From NCBI RefSeq assembly GCF_009671205.1, contig NZ_CP045309.1, positions 5,022,001-5,086,000 of the forward strand: a stretch of 64,000 bases of DNA, given 5' to 3'. The DNA comes from Micromonospora terminaliae. GTDB taxonomy: Bacteria; Actinomycetota; Actinomycetes; Mycobacteriales; Micromonosporaceae. Shown piece after piece: positions 15,994-24,818 of the stretch. The position numbers and the translations under genes are program-made. Numbering within the stretch: position 1 is the stretch's first letter; every line of letters starts with the position of its first letter. The notes under the pieces are model-generated. The model saw only the letters and a list, made by a program, of their open reading frames with translations. It did no database searches and was not told the DNA's origin.

Positions 15994-16845
15994 TCAGGCC
16001 GCGCAGGGGGTCGTGACCGCTACCCGGATCCGGTCGTCGACCCGCTCGGCCAGGACGGCCGGGTCGCCGGACCGGGCGTACACGTCGACGGAGTCGCGTA
16101 CCGCCGGAGCGCCGGCGCCGAACGCGGCCGCGAGCGACGCCGACGCCGCGCCGGCGGTCTCCGCCCGTGCGGACCGGGCGGTGCCGCCGCCCGGGCAGGG
16201 CGCCACGAGCACCTGGACCGGCCCGGCCGCGCCGCCCCAGTCGCCCAGGGCCCGGCGGACCGCGGCGGTCTCCTCCGCGGCGTCGGCCGCCGGCGGCCGG
16301 TAGCCGGCGCCCTCCGGCCGGCAGCCGGTGCGGGCGGTGAGCAGCACCCGGCCGGGCCCGCCGGCCCGGCCCTCGACCGCGACGAACTCGCCTGCGTCCG
16401 CGCGCAGCCGCGGCTCGCCGTCGAACGTCGCGACGCCCGCCCGCCACTCCGCCGGCAGCCGGTCGGCCACCCGCTGGAGCAGCTCGCGCACGTCGTCACC
16501 GGCCAGCACGACCTCCACGCCCCGTTCCAGCTCGACGCCGTCGTCCAGCGGGGTGACCCGGCAGCCCCGCTCGATCCGGTCCGGCAGGAGAGCGGGTACG
16601 CCGTCCCGCCCGACCACGGCGGTCAGCCGGCCGACGGCCCGGTCCACCACGGGACCGGCCTGTTCCAGCGACCGCTGCTCCTTCACGGTCGGCGGGTCGT
16701 GCCGCACCGACCACCAGGTGAGCCCGGCGAGCAGCACGGCCCACGCCGCCGCGGCGGCCACCAGGAAGCGCAGCCGGCGCCGGCCGGGATCCGGCTGGTC
16801 GGGACGGGTCGGCGGGGCGTATCCCGCCTGGACGGCACCACTCAC
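15994..16845 (-). CDS. Membrane-anchored protein of unknown function
   Basis: A 283-residue protein I do not recognise. A Pro-rich cytoplasmic start is followed by one transmembrane helix (about residues 27-46, FLVAAAAAWAVLLAGLTWW), and the rest is an extracytoplasmic domain rich in Ala, Arg and Glu with paired Cys residues (RGCRV, RTGCRPEG, VAPCPGG, TTPCAA) that could form disulfides. It is convergent with the debranching-type enzyme, 9 bases away. Confidence 0.72.
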   Translation of the reverse strand: MSGAVQAGYAPPTRPDQPDPGRRRLRFLVAAAAAWAVLLAGLTWWSVRHDPPTVKEQRSLEQAGPVVDRAVGRLTAVVGRDGVPALLPDRIERGCRVTPLDDGVELERGVEVVLAGDDVRELLQRVADRLPAEWRAGVATFDGEPRLRADAGEFVAVEGRAGGPGRVLLTARTGCRPEGAGYRPPAADAAEETAAVRRALGDWGGAAGPVQVLVAPCPGGGTARSARAETAGAASASLAAAFGAGAPAVRDSVDVYARSGDPAVLAERVDDRIRVAVTTPCAA

Positions 16846-16916
16846 CGGGCCATGGTGTCACGCCGCGACGACAGCCCGTTCCGCGCCTCGGCGCGCCGGG
16901 CCGACCACGAAACGGC

Positions 16917-16954
16917 TCGTGGCCCGCCACCCTTGGAAGTGCGGCGGGCCACGA
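16917..16954 (-). terminator. Intrinsic terminator of the sseA-sseC operon
   Basis: Perfect 12-bp arms at 16917-16928 and 16943-16954 (TCGTGGCCCGCC) with a 14-base loop, starting 12 bases after the sseC stop codon on the minus strand. No U-run follows, which is common in high-GC actinomycetes. Confidence 0.65.
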
Positions 16955-16966
16955 TCAGAGCGTGGG

Positions 16967-17290
16967 TCAGGCGGCGACCGTGACGGTCACCTCGTTGATT
17001 CCGCGGGCGGCGGCCACGGCGGTGTCGCCGTTGCCGTGCCGGGAGAGCGCCCGCAGGGTCCAGTTGCCCGGCGCGGCGAAGAACCGGAACTGGCCGGCCG
17101 GGGAGGTCACCACCTCGGCGGTGAACTCACCGGTCGAGTCGAGCAGCCGGACGTACGCGCCCGGCACGGCCTCGCCGGACTCGGCCTGCACCAGGCCGGT
17201 GATGACGGTCTCCTTCTCCAGGTCCAGGCTGGCCGGGAGAGGGGCGGCCTGGTCCGGCGCAGCGCAGCCGGCGGCGGTGGGAGCAGTCAT
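16967..17290 (-). CDS. sseC: SseC-like DUF1416 protein
   Basis: A 107-residue protein of the DUF1416 family, which forms a transthyretin-like beta sandwich (VPGAYVRLLDSTGEFTAEV, GQFRFFAAPGNWTLRAL). It starts at the ATG 17290, five bases after the sulfurtransferase stop, so the two form an operon. The same pair is sseC2-cysA2 (Rv0814c-Rv0815c) in M. tuberculosis. Molecular function is unknown; association with sulfur metabolism is by conserved linkage. It ends at a strong hairpin. Confidence 0.87.
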   Translation of the reverse strand: MTAPTAAGCAAPDQAAPLPASLDLEKETVITGLVQAESGEAVPGAYVRLLDSTGEFTAEVVTSPAGQFRFFAAPGNWTLRALSRHGNGDTAVAAARGINEVTVTVAA

Positions 17291-17295
17291 AAAGA

Positions 17296-18144
17296 TCAGG
17301 CCTCCCCGGGCTCGTCGCCGAGCGCGACCGGCACGCCGACCAGCGAGCCGTACTCGGTCCAGGAGCCGTCGTAGTTCTTCACGTTGCGGTGGCCGAGCAG
17401 CTCCTGGAGCACGAACCAGGTGTGCGAGGAGCGCTCGCCGATCCGGCAGTAGGCGATGGTCTCCCTGCTGTCGTCCAGCCCGGCGTCGGCGTAGATCCGG
17501 CGCAGCTCGTCGTCGGACTTGAACGTGCCGTCCTCGTTGGCGGCCTTGGACCAGGGGACGCTGATCGCGGTCGGCACGTGGCCGGCCCGCTGGGCCTGCT
17601 CCTGCGGGAGGTGGGCCGGGGCGAGCAGCCGGCCGGCGTACTCGTCGGGGCTGCGCACGTCGACCAGGTTCTTGGTGCCGATGGCGTCGACCACCTCGTC
17701 GCGGAACGCGCGGATCGAGGTGTCCGGCGCCTGCGCGACGTACTGCGTGGCCGGGCGCTCCACCGTGTCGGTGACCAGCGGGCGGGCGTCGAGCTCCCAC
17801 TTCTTGCGGCCGCCGTCGAGCAGCTTGACGTCCCGGTGGCCGTAGAGCTTGAAGTACCAGTACGCGTACGCGGCGAACCAGTTGTTGTTGCCGCCGTAGA
17901 GGATCACGGTGTCGTCGTTGCCGATGCCCCGCGCGGAGAGCAGCGCCGAGAACTGCTCCTGGTTGACGAAGTCCCGGCGCACCGGGTCCTGGAGGTCGGT
18001 GCGCCAGTCGAGCTTGACGGCGCCCGCGATGTGGCCGGTGTCGTAGGCCGAGGTGTCCTCGTCGACCTCGACGAAGACGACGCCCGGGGCGTCGATGTTC
18101 TTCTCGGCCCACTCGGCCGAGACGAGTGCGGTGTCGCGACTCAT
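17296..18144 (-). CDS. sseA: Thiosulfate sulfurtransferase (rhodanese, two-domain)
   Basis: A 282-residue tandem rhodanese. The N-terminal domain is inactive-like; the C-terminal domain has the active-site loop CRIGERSS with catalytic Cys at residue 233. The CRIGERS loop is typical of actinobacterial CysA2/SseA-type thiosulfate sulfurtransferases, which move sulfane sulfur from thiosulfate to a thiol acceptor such as cyanide or a protein. It heads an operon with sseC and is preceded, 200 bases upstream, by a Cys-codon leader peptide, pointing to cysteine-dependent control. Confidence 0.9.
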   Translation of the reverse strand: MSRDTALVSAEWAEKNIDAPGVVFVEVDEDTSAYDTGHIAGAVKLDWRTDLQDPVRRDFVNQEQFSALLSARGIGNDDTVILYGGNNNWFAAYAYWYFKLYGHRDVKLLDGGRKKWELDARPLVTDTVERPATQYVAQAPDTSIRAFRDEVVDAIGTKNLVDVRSPDEYAGRLLAPAHLPQEQAQRAGHVPTAISVPWSKAANEDGTFKSDDELRRIYADAGLDDSRETIAYCRIGERSSHTWFVLQELLGHRNVKNYDGSWTEYGSLVGVPVALGDEPGEA

Positions 18145-18347
18145 CAGATCACTCCCTGTGAGGATGGATGGTGAGCCAGCGCGCGGAGATCGAAGTTGGT
18201 GATTGTCGCACCACGCGCGGGACCCAGAGCTAGGAACGGATCACGGGTACGTGCGACGGCGCCGCTGCCGGGCGATCAGGGGAGAACCGGAAGGTACGCG
18301 GACCCTGCGTGCCGGTGGCCGCTAGGCGGCCGAGGACAGCCCCGCCG
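18145..18347 (-). promoter_or_regulatory. Leader region between Cys leader peptide and sseA
   Basis: This 203-base stretch separates the leader peptide stop from the sseA start and has no other gene. It contains a hairpin at 18317-18331 (GGCCGC-tag-GCGGCC) directly after the leader stop, and the leader's own last codons form a second hairpin at 18345-18358. These are candidate attenuator structures; a U-run is not seen, so a Rho-type or translational mechanism is more likely (inference). Confidence 0.5.
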
Positions 18348-18425
18348 TCAGATGACGGGGCGACACAGGCAGGTGGCCACGCGGCACAGGTCGACCGCGC
18401 GCCGTTTGGTGAGGAGGGTCCCCAT
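18348..18425 (-). CDS. Cysteine-codon leader peptide (25 aa)
   Basis: A 25-codon reading frame starting MGTLLTKRRAVDLCRVATCL and ending CRPVI, with three Cys codons in the last twelve residues. This core (VDLCRVATCLCRP) is the recognisable actinobacterial 'putative leader peptide' found upstream of sulfur assimilation genes. In mycobacteria, uORFs rich in Cys codons stall ribosomes when cysteine is low and switch on the downstream operon. Here the next gene on the strand is sseA. It is too short for most gene callers. Confidence 0.82.
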   Translation of the reverse strand: MGTLLTKRRAVDLCRVATCLCRPVI

Positions 18426-18496
18426 GGGAAGGCAGACTACCAGCCGGCCCGTCCGGCGCCACCGGGCCGACCAGCATCCGGGACACCGCCCGGGAG

Positions 18497-19303
18497 TCAG
18501 CCGGCGGAGTTGATCGGCACGTTCCGCGCGTCGGCGTCCACGACGAGACCCTCGGGCCTCGGCTCCACCTTGCGCACGTTGAGCTGGAACGGCAGCTGCG
18601 GCAGGGGCACGTCGACCGAGATGCCCTTGGCGTAGTTGGCCAGCAGCGTCTTCGCGAGCGGCAGGTTGGGCAGGCCCTCGGCGGTCACGTCGTTGAAGCG
18701 CAGGGCCACCTTGCCGTTGGCGACGGTCACGTCGGCGGTGCCGTTGACGGTGAGCTTGGCGCCGAGGATGTCGACCGGCGCGGTGACCGCGAGCTTGCCG
18801 TTCCGCTCGCCCAGGGTGAGCCCGGGCCGGTCGAGCAGTTTCGCCAGGCTGTCGTAGGTCACCGTGCCCCGGCCGTCGACGGTCTCGGCCACCACGTCAC
18901 CCTGGCCGGAGCGGAGGGTGTCCAGCGACGCCTTCACGTTGTGGGCGTCCACGTCCAGCCGGGGGACGTCCACCGCGTCGCCCTGCACGTTGCCGCGCAC
19001 GTCGGTGAGCACGATCGAGATGCGCTCGTACTTCCCGGCGAGCACCTGGGTGAGGAACGGGAACCCGCCCACCTCGACCTGGGGCGCCGCGGACTGCGCG
19101 TCCTGCTTGGCGACCTCCTGCTTCACCTGGTCGGCGATCGCACGCTCCGCGACACCGGCGGCCACCCGGTCGGCGACGACCAGGAGCCCGGCCAGGACCA
19201 GCAGCAGGACGACGAAACCGACCAGCACCTTCCGGCCCCGCCGACGGGGTCGGCCCTCGTTCGCCGGGTACGCCTCTGCCACGCCGCCTCCTGCCCTCGC
19301 CAC
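18497..19303 (-). CDS. LmeA-like DUF2993 lipid-binding protein
   Basis: A 268-residue protein with an N-terminal signal anchor (about residues 25-50, KVLVGFVVLLLVLAGLLVV after a basic patch) and a DUF2993 domain. The M. tuberculosis orthologue in the same place (Rv0817c, LmeA) binds phospholipids in the periplasm and is needed for mannan elongation. Typical segments are VEVGGFPFLTQVLAGKYERI and VNGTADVTVANGKVALRF. A GTG at 19282 is an alternative start. Confidence 0.84.
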   Translation of the reverse strand: MARAGGGVAEAYPANEGRPRRRGRKVLVGFVVLLLVLAGLLVVADRVAAGVAERAIADQVKQEVAKQDAQSAAPQVEVGGFPFLTQVLAGKYERISIVLTDVRGNVQGDAVDVPRLDVDAHNVKASLDTLRSGQGDVVAETVDGRGTVTYDSLAKLLDRPGLTLGERNGKLAVTAPVDILGAKLTVNGTADVTVANGKVALRFNDVTAEGLPNLPLAKTLLANYAKGISVDVPLPQLPFQLNVRKVEPRPEGLVVDADARNVPINSAG

Positions 19304-19352
19304 CGATCGCGCAACCGTACTTACCCGGAGCGCCGTTTCCCCAACCGTGCGC

Positions 19353-20396
19353 TCAGAGGAACAGCACGCACATGGCGTACGCGGCCGGCGCGGCGAGCGC
19401 GAAGCCGCCCAGCGGCCCCTGCATGTGCCGGGCGACCCACATGGTCGGGGGCTCCCCGGCCATCAGCCGGCCCGCCTCGGCGTACCCCACGGCGAGGTCG
19501 GCCAGCACGGCGGTGCCGGCGGTGACCAGGCCGACCAGCGCGGCGCTGGTCGGGGTGAAGCCGACCAGGTAGCTGCCGAGCACGGCGCTGGTCAGGGTGC
19601 CGAGCATGGCGCCGGCGACCACGCCGGCGGCGCCCCGGGGCACCTGCGGGGCGAGCCGCGGCCAGGGGGCGACGGCGTCGGTGAGGCGGGCCACCAGCAG
19701 GGCCACCCCGGTGGCGGTGAGGCAGACGGTGATCGCCTGGGTGCCCTTCGGGATCCGGCTGAGCACGATCAGCGTGGCGAACGCGACCACCCCGACCACG
19801 ATCAGCAGGGTGCTGCCGAGCGAGTCGGTCACCCGCACCCGGTCCACCCGGCGGAAGAGCTGGCCGAGCACGCCGAGCACGAAACCGGCGGCCGCCGCGT
19901 ACCCGAGGGGCGCCAGGCCGGCGATCTCCGACTGTACTGCGGCCGCGTCGGCGATCCCGGCCGCACCGGCGCTGACCAGCGCGACGACCAGCAGCGCCGG
20001 CGGGCGCATGGCCATGGTCCAGGCCAGCACGAAGAGCAGCTGGACGCCGAAGATGATGAACGCGAAGGGCAGGCGGTGCCCCGGGCCGGCCGTCTGCGCG
20101 CCGAGCACCAGGCCGACGCCGAGCAGCGCGGCGAAGCCCGCGACGGTCAGCGCGAGCGGGCGGCGCACCGGAACCGGGGGCACCTCCTCCTCGGGCGTCT
20201 CCTCGGACTCGTCGTCCGGGCGGCGGCCCGGTCCGCCCTTGCGGAGCCGGCGGGGGCCCTTCCGCTCCCGCCCGCCGTCGTCGGCGGGACCGGTGCGCGG
20301 GGCCGGCGGATAGCCACGGGCGGGGCCGGCGGGCCCGGGAGGCGCGCCGTCGGACCACGGGTCACGGCCGGTGTCGGGCGAGGTGGAGGGAAACAC
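19353..20396 (-). CDS. Multi-pass membrane protein of unknown function
   Basis: A 347-residue protein with a charged, Pro/Gly-rich cytoplasmic N-terminus (about residues 1-78) and roughly nine or ten transmembrane helices behind it. No enzyme motif is visible. Position between the LmeA-like and GlnR genes is conserved in related actinomycetes to my knowledge. The GTG at 20396 is the only plausible start before an upstream region of 248 bases that holds the divergent glnR promoter. Confidence 0.75.
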   Translation of the reverse strand: MFPSTSPDTGRDPWSDGAPPGPAGPARGYPPAPRTGPADDGGRERKGPRRLRKGGPGRRPDDESEETPEEEVPPVPVRRPLALTVAGFAALLGVGLVLGAQTAGPGHRLPFAFIIFGVQLLFVLAWTMAMRPPALLVVALVSAGAAGIADAAAVQSEIAGLAPLGYAAAAGFVLGVLGQLFRRVDRVRVTDSLGSTLLIVVGVVAFATLIVLSRIPKGTQAITVCLTATGVALLVARLTDAVAPWPRLAPQVPRGAAGVVAGAMLGTLTSAVLGSYLVGFTPTSAALVGLVTAGTAVLADLAVGYAEAGRLMAGEPPTMWVARHMQGPLGGFALAAPAAYAMCVLFL

Positions 20397-20644
20397 GCCC
20401 CGATCGTGCCAGACCGGGCCGGGCGGGCGGAGTCACGGTTTCGGCAACGTTAAAACCCGAGCCGCGATCGGGGGCAGACCAGACAAACAGGAAATGGTAC
20501 GGAGGTGACGGCCGGACGATCGGTTACGCTCAAGCCGTTACCCGCCCGTCAGCGACGCCGGGACCCACGCAAGTTCTCAGCGCCACCCTCCGGAGTGCCG
20601 CTGGTCGCGCGCGGCCGGAGTGCCGCCGGGACGGAGGTGATCGT

Positions 20645-21358
20645 GTGGAGCTCCTGCTGCTGGTGACCGCGCGCGCAGGTGAGCCATCGGCAGTGCTGCC
20701 GGCACTCGACCTGCTGCCGCATTCGGTCCGCACCGCGCCGCGTGACGTGCGCACGCTGGTCTCCGGCCCGACCCCGGACGCCGTCCTCGTGGACGCCCGC
20801 GCCGAGCTGAGCGAGGCACGCGCGACCTGCCGGATGCTGCACGCCACCGGGCTGGGCGTCCCGCTGGTCGCGGTCGTCACCGAGGCCGGCCTCATCGCGC
20901 TCAACGCCGACTGGGGCGTGGACGACGTGATCCTGGCCGGCGCGGGTCCCGCCGAGGTGGAGGCCCGGCTGCGGCTCGCGGTCGGCCGGCTGAGCAACGC
21001 GACGGCGGGGGCCGGCGGCTCGATCCGGGCCGGCGAGCTGACCATCGACCCGGACACCTACGCGGCCAAGCTGAAGGGCCGCCCGCTCGACCTCACCTAC
21101 AAGGAGTTCGAGCTGCTGAAGTTCCTCGCGCAGCACCCGGGCCGGGTGTTCACCCGGGACCAGTTGCTCCGCGAGGTCTGGGGCTACGACTACTTCGGCG
21201 GCACCCGCACGGTCGACGTGCACGTCCGGCGGCTGCGCGCGAAGCTCGGCTCGGAGTACGAGTCGATGATCGGCACGGTGCGCCAGGTGGGCTACAAGTT
21301 CGTGGTGCCGCCGTCGCGCTCCCTGCCGGAGTCGGAGCCCGCCCCGCTGCCCGTCTGA
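20645..21358 (+). CDS. glnR: GlnR, global nitrogen response regulator
   Basis: A 237-residue OmpR-type orphan response regulator. The receiver domain (about residues 1-115) has [25 protein letters not shown] and [20 protein letters not shown]; the C-terminal winged helix (about 125-225) has [39 protein letters not shown] and [14 protein letters not shown]. These match S. coelicolor GlnR closely, which controls ammonium assimilation genes and works without a canonical sensor kinase. Placement beside mshD and the pst operon also matches Streptomyces and Mycobacterium (Rv0818). Starts at GTG 20645; no sensor kinase gene is nearby. Confidence 0.93.
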   Translation: MELLLLVTARAGEPSAVLPALDLLPHSVRTAPRDVRTLVSGPTPDAVLVDARAELSEARATCRMLHATGLGVPLVAVVTEAGLIALNADWGVDDVILAGAGPAEVEARLRLAVGRLSNATAGAGGSIRAGELTIDPDTYAAKLKGRPLDLTYKEFELLKFLAQHPGRVFTRDQLLREVWGYDYFGGTRTVDVHVRRLRAKLGSEYESMIGTVRQVGYKFVVPPSRSLPESEPAPLPV

Positions 21359-21515
21359 CCGGGGCTCTTCCCCACCGTCCCCCATCGGGGATGCTTAGCC
21401 CAGTTCGCCCTTTTTGCCCATCCGGTCAGACCTACTCTGACTGCCGGATCTGCCGGGCGAAGGGGGCGACGGTGCGTGCGTTGATCACGGGGGCGACGAA
21501 CGGTCGGGCCGGCTG

Positions 21516-22379
21516 ATGTCGGCCTCGACGCTCCGCGCGGCCGGGATGGTGACGTTGGTGGTGGCCGCGCTGCTCGGCTCCGCGTACGCGCTCGGGCGCA
21601 GCCTCATGCCCGAGCACCCGCCCCGCGGCAACGGCGTGGCGGCCAGCGTCCGTGCACCGCACTACGGGGACCAGCCGCCCAGCACCGAGTTCCCCGGCCC
21701 GCCGGGCGGCGGTTACGGCAGCCCTGACGCCAGCCCGAGCGCCCCCGCAGCCAGCCGCCGGGCGGACGACAGCGACGGCCCGTACGGCGCGGAGGTCAGC
21801 ACCGGCTCGGCACGGATCGCGCTGACCTTCGACGACGGGCCCGACCCACACTGGACCCCGCAGGTGCTCGCCCTGCTCAAGGAGTACGGCGTGAAGGCCA
21901 CCTTCTGCATCGTCGGCGAGAACGCCGAGGCCCACCCCGACCTGGTCCGGTCGATCGTGGCCGACGGGCACACGCTCTGCAACCACTCCTGGAACCACGA
22001 CATCACGCTGGGCGACCGCTCCCCGGACGCCGTCCGGGACGACCTGAGCCGCACCAACGACGCGATCCTGGCGGCGGCGCCGGACGCGCGGATCGCCTAC
22101 TTCCGGCAGCCCGGCGGCGCGTGGACCCATCAGGTGGTGTCGGTCTGCGAGGAGCTGGGCATGACGCCGCTGCACTGGGCGGTCGACCCGACGGACTGGC
22201 AGCTGCCCGGCGCCGCCAAGATCACCGAGACGGTGCTGACCGAGACCCGGCCGGGTTCGATCGTGCTCATGCACGACGCGGGCGGCGACCGTTCCGGCAC
22301 GGTCGAGGCGTTGCAGCACCTCCTCCCCGAACTGCTGCAGCGCTTCCAGCTCGAGGCGCTGCCCACCGGCACCACGTGA
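21516..22379 (+). CDS. Secreted/membrane-anchored polysaccharide deacetylase (NodB family)
   Basis: A 287-residue carbohydrate esterase 4 enzyme. An N-terminal hydrophobic segment (about residues 8-30) acts as signal or anchor, a Pro/Ser-rich linker follows, and the NodB domain begins near residue 100. Motif 1 is TFDDGPD (catalytic base and metal Asp) and motif 2 is NHSWNHD (two metal His). The PGGAWTHQV and PTDWQLPG segments provide later motifs. It likely deacetylates peptidoglycan or another cell-wall polymer. A 14-codon frame (21472-21516) overlaps its start by one base. Confidence 0.88.
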   Translation: MSASTLRAAGMVTLVVAALLGSAYALGRSLMPEHPPRGNGVAASVRAPHYGDQPPSTEFPGPPGGGYGSPDASPSAPAASRRADDSDGPYGAEVSTGSARIALTFDDGPDPHWTPQVLALLKEYGVKATFCIVGENAEAHPDLVRSIVADGHTLCNHSWNHDITLGDRSPDAVRDDLSRTNDAILAAAPDARIAYFRQPGGAWTHQVVSVCEELGMTPLHWAVDPTDWQLPGAAKITETVLTETRPGSIVLMHDAGGDRSGTVEALQHLLPELLQRFQLEALPTGTT

Positions 22380-22445
22380 CCACCGCCACCGCACGGTGCC
22401 GGCGTCCGGCATGATCGGCGGCCCGCCGGCCGCTACGGTGGCGGG

Positions 22446-23372
22446 ATGAGCAGCACCACGCCGACCGTCGACCGTGTCGTCCGCGCCGACCGGCTGGCGC
22501 CGGTCGAGGTCGCCGAGGTGCTGGCGCTGGCCCGCGTGGCCGGCGACGCGGACGGCGCGGACCCGCTCGACGAGCACGTGCTGCTCCGGCTGCGCGACCC
22601 CGAGGCGCCCGCCGTGCACATCACGGCCCGGGCCACCGACGACACCCTGACCGGGTACGCCCACCTCGACACCACCGATCCGGCGAACGGGATCGGGGTG
22701 GAGCTGGTGGTGCATCCGGCGTACCGGCGGCGGGGCACCGGCCGGGCACTCGCCCGGGGTGTGCTGGCCGCCGCCGCCGGGCCGCTGCGGGCCTGGGCGC
22801 ACGGCGACCACCCGTCGGCCGCCGCGCTCGCGGTCGACCTGAGCTTCACCCGCGCCCGGGTGCTCTGGCAGCTGCGCCGCCCGCTCACCGCCGCGCTGCC
22901 CGAGCCCGCCCTGCCCGAGGGGGTGCGGCTGCGCGCGTTCCGCCCCGGCGAGGACGACGACGCCTGGCTGGCGGTCAACAACGCCGCCTTCGCCGCGCAC
23001 CCCGAGCAGGGCCGGTGGACCCCCGCGGACCTGCGGGTGCGGCTCGCCGAGCCGTGGTTCGACCCGGCCGGCTTCCTGCTCGCGGAGGACTCGGCCACCG
23101 GCCGGCTGCTCGGCTTCCACTGGACCAAGGTGCACGAGCGGCCGGGCTCGGCCCGGATCGGCGAGGTCTACGTGCTCGGCGTGGACCCGTCCGCGCACCG
23201 GGGTGGCCTCGGCCGGGCGCTCACCACGGCCGGGCTGTCCTACCTGCGCGACCGGCGCGGGCTGGACCGGGTGATGCTCTACGTGGACGACTCCAACAGC
23301 GCCGCGGTGGCCCTCTACGAGCGGCTCGGCTTCGCCCGCTGGTCGGCGCACGTCAACTACCACCTCGGCTGA
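22446..23372 (+). CDS. mshD: Mycothiol synthase
   Basis: A 308-residue protein with two GNAT domains (about residues 1-140 and 155-308). It acetylates Cys-GlcN-Ins, the last step of mycothiol synthesis, using acetyl-CoA. The C-terminal acetyl-CoA motif is seen as VLGVDPSAHRGGLGRALTTAGL and the characteristic ending YVDDSNSAAVALYERLGF is present; the first domain has VVHPAYRRRGTGRALARGV. Length and location next to glnR and the pst operon match mshD (Rv0819). Mycothiol is an actinobacterial marker. Confidence 0.94.
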   Translation: MSSTTPTVDRVVRADRLAPVEVAEVLALARVAGDADGADPLDEHVLLRLRDPEAPAVHITARATDDTLTGYAHLDTTDPANGIGVELVVHPAYRRRGTGRALARGVLAAAAGPLRAWAHGDHPSAAALAVDLSFTRARVLWQLRRPLTAALPEPALPEGVRLRAFRPGEDDDAWLAVNNAAFAAHPEQGRWTPADLRVRLAEPWFDPAGFLLAEDSATGRLLGFHWTKVHERPGSARIGEVYVLGVDPSAHRGGLGRALTTAGLSYLRDRRGLDRVMLYVDDSNSAAVALYERLGFARWSAHVNYHLG

Positions 23373-23673
23373 CCGCCCGCCGCCACCTCGCGGCCCCCGA
23401 AGAACGGCGGTCACGGCCGCATCACGCCGTGGACTCGGCCGGATAACGGGTGCCCGGAAAAATCGCACTATTAGCGATAGTGGCTCGCCAGTTCACGAAA
23501 TGGACAACGCGCCCTCAGGCTACGGCCACCGGGCCGGCCGCGCCTGTTCATCTGCCGTTCACTTCCGACCGGCGAACCGTCTACCTGGCACTTCTACCTT
23601 TCCTTTCAGCCGGTCAGCGCCGGCACCCGGGAGACCGGGCGACCTGACAAAGACGTGAAGGGAAACCCCTCAG
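23373..23673 (+). promoter_or_regulatory. pstS promoter region with PHO boxes
   Basis: This 301-base gap has no gene and carries the phosphate-control region. GTTCATCTGCC (23546-23556) and GTTCACTTCCG (23557-23567) form a perfect 11-bp-spaced direct repeat, the PhoP PHO box of Streptomyces type; ACCGGCGAACC follows as a degenerate third unit. A second, weaker pair starts at 23491 (GTTCACGAAAT then GGACAACGCGC). The gap ends in a ribosome site (GAAGGGA) before the GTG of pstS. Confidence 0.8.
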
Positions 23674-24777
23674 GTGAAGCTCCAGCGGCACGGCGCCATT
23701 GCCTGCCTCGCTCTTACCGCGGTGCTCGGTCTCAGCGCCTGTGGCTCGGACAACAACGAGCCGACCGGCACCTCCGCCTCCGGCTCCGCTGCCGCGGTCG
23801 ACTGCGGCAAGGGCACGCTGAACGCGCAGGGTTCCTCCGCGCAGAAGAACGCCATGGCCGAGTGGATCAAGGCGTACCAGCAGAAGTGCTCCGGCACCAC
23901 GATCAACTACGAGCCCACCGGCTCGGGCGCCGGCATCCAGGCCTTCATCGCCGGCACCGCCGACTTCGCCGGCTCCGACTCCGCGCTCAAGCCGGAGGAG
24001 CAGCCGCAGGCCGACGCCAAGTGCAGCGGCGGCCAGGCCCTCAACCTGCCGATGGTGATCGGCCCGGTCGCGATCGTCTACAACGTCAACGGCGCGGACA
24101 ACCTCCAGTTCAGCCCGGCCACCCTGGCGAAGATCTTCGCCGGCAAGGTGACCAAGTGGGACGACCCGGCGATCAAGGGCGACAACCCGGACGCCAAGCT
24201 GCCGTCGGCCGCGATCCAGGCGGTGCACCGCTCCGACGAGTCGGGCACCACCGACAACTTCACCAAGTACCTGTCGAAGACCGCGGAGTCCGACTGGACC
24301 TTCGGCAACGCCAAGGCCTGGAAGGCCCCGGGCGGCGTCGGTGCGGCGAAGTCCGACGGTGTGGCCAGCAAGGTCAAGGGCACCGAGGGCACCATCAGCT
24401 ACGTCGAGTGGTCCTACGCCGAGAACTCCGGCCTGAAGATGGCCAAGGTCAAGAACGGCAACGGTGAGTTCGTCGAGCTGACCGGCGACTCGGCCGGCAA
24501 GACCATCGCCGGGGCCAAGTTCGAGGGCCAGGGCAACGACCTCAAGATGTCGATCGACTACAACACCAAGGAGGCCGGGGCGTACCCGATCGTCCTGGCG
24601 ACCTACGAGATCGTCTGCAGCAAGGGCCTCGCCGCCGACAAGCTGCCGCTGGTCAAGGGCCTGCTGAGCCACGCCGCGAGCGCCGAGGGCCAGCAGGAGC
24701 TGGTCGAGCTGGGCTACGCCCCGCTGCCCGAGACCGTCCGCACCAAGGTCGAGACCGCGGTCAAGAGCCTCTCCTGA
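23674..24777 (+). CDS. pstS: Phosphate ABC transporter substrate-binding lipoprotein
   Basis: A 367-residue periplasmic-type phosphate-binding protein. A lipoprotein signal peptide ends at LSAC with Cys23 as the lipidated residue. The binding fold shows GSSAQKNAMAEW, YEPTGSGAGIQAFIAGTADFAGSD and HRSDESGTTDNFTKYL, all classic PstS phosphate-ligand loops. It is the first gene of pstSCAB and is preceded by PHO boxes, so induction by phosphate starvation through PhoP is expected. GTG start at 23674. Confidence 0.95.
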   Translation: MKLQRHGAIACLALTAVLGLSACGSDNNEPTGTSASGSAAAVDCGKGTLNAQGSSAQKNAMAEWIKAYQQKCSGTTINYEPTGSGAGIQAFIAGTADFAGSDSALKPEEQPQADAKCSGGQALNLPMVIGPVAIVYNVNGADNLQFSPATLAKIFAGKVTKWDDPAIKGDNPDAKLPSAAIQAVHRSDESGTTDNFTKYLSKTAESDWTFGNAKAWKAPGGVGAAKSDGVASKVKGTEGTISYVEWSYAENSGLKMAKVKNGNGEFVELTGDSAGKTIAGAKFEGQGNDLKMSIDYNTKEAGAYPIVLATYEIVCSKGLAADKLPLVKGLLSHAASAEGQQELVELGYAPLPETVRTKVETAVKSLS

Positions 24778-24818
24778 CGCACTGACCACACACCTCCTCT
24801 ACCGAAGCGAGCGAGCAG

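Noticed and set aside
21432..23468. 678-codon antisense frame over the deacetylase and mshD genes
   Set aside because: Low-complexity translation with no family match; both genes on the plus strand have clear motifs and conserved order.
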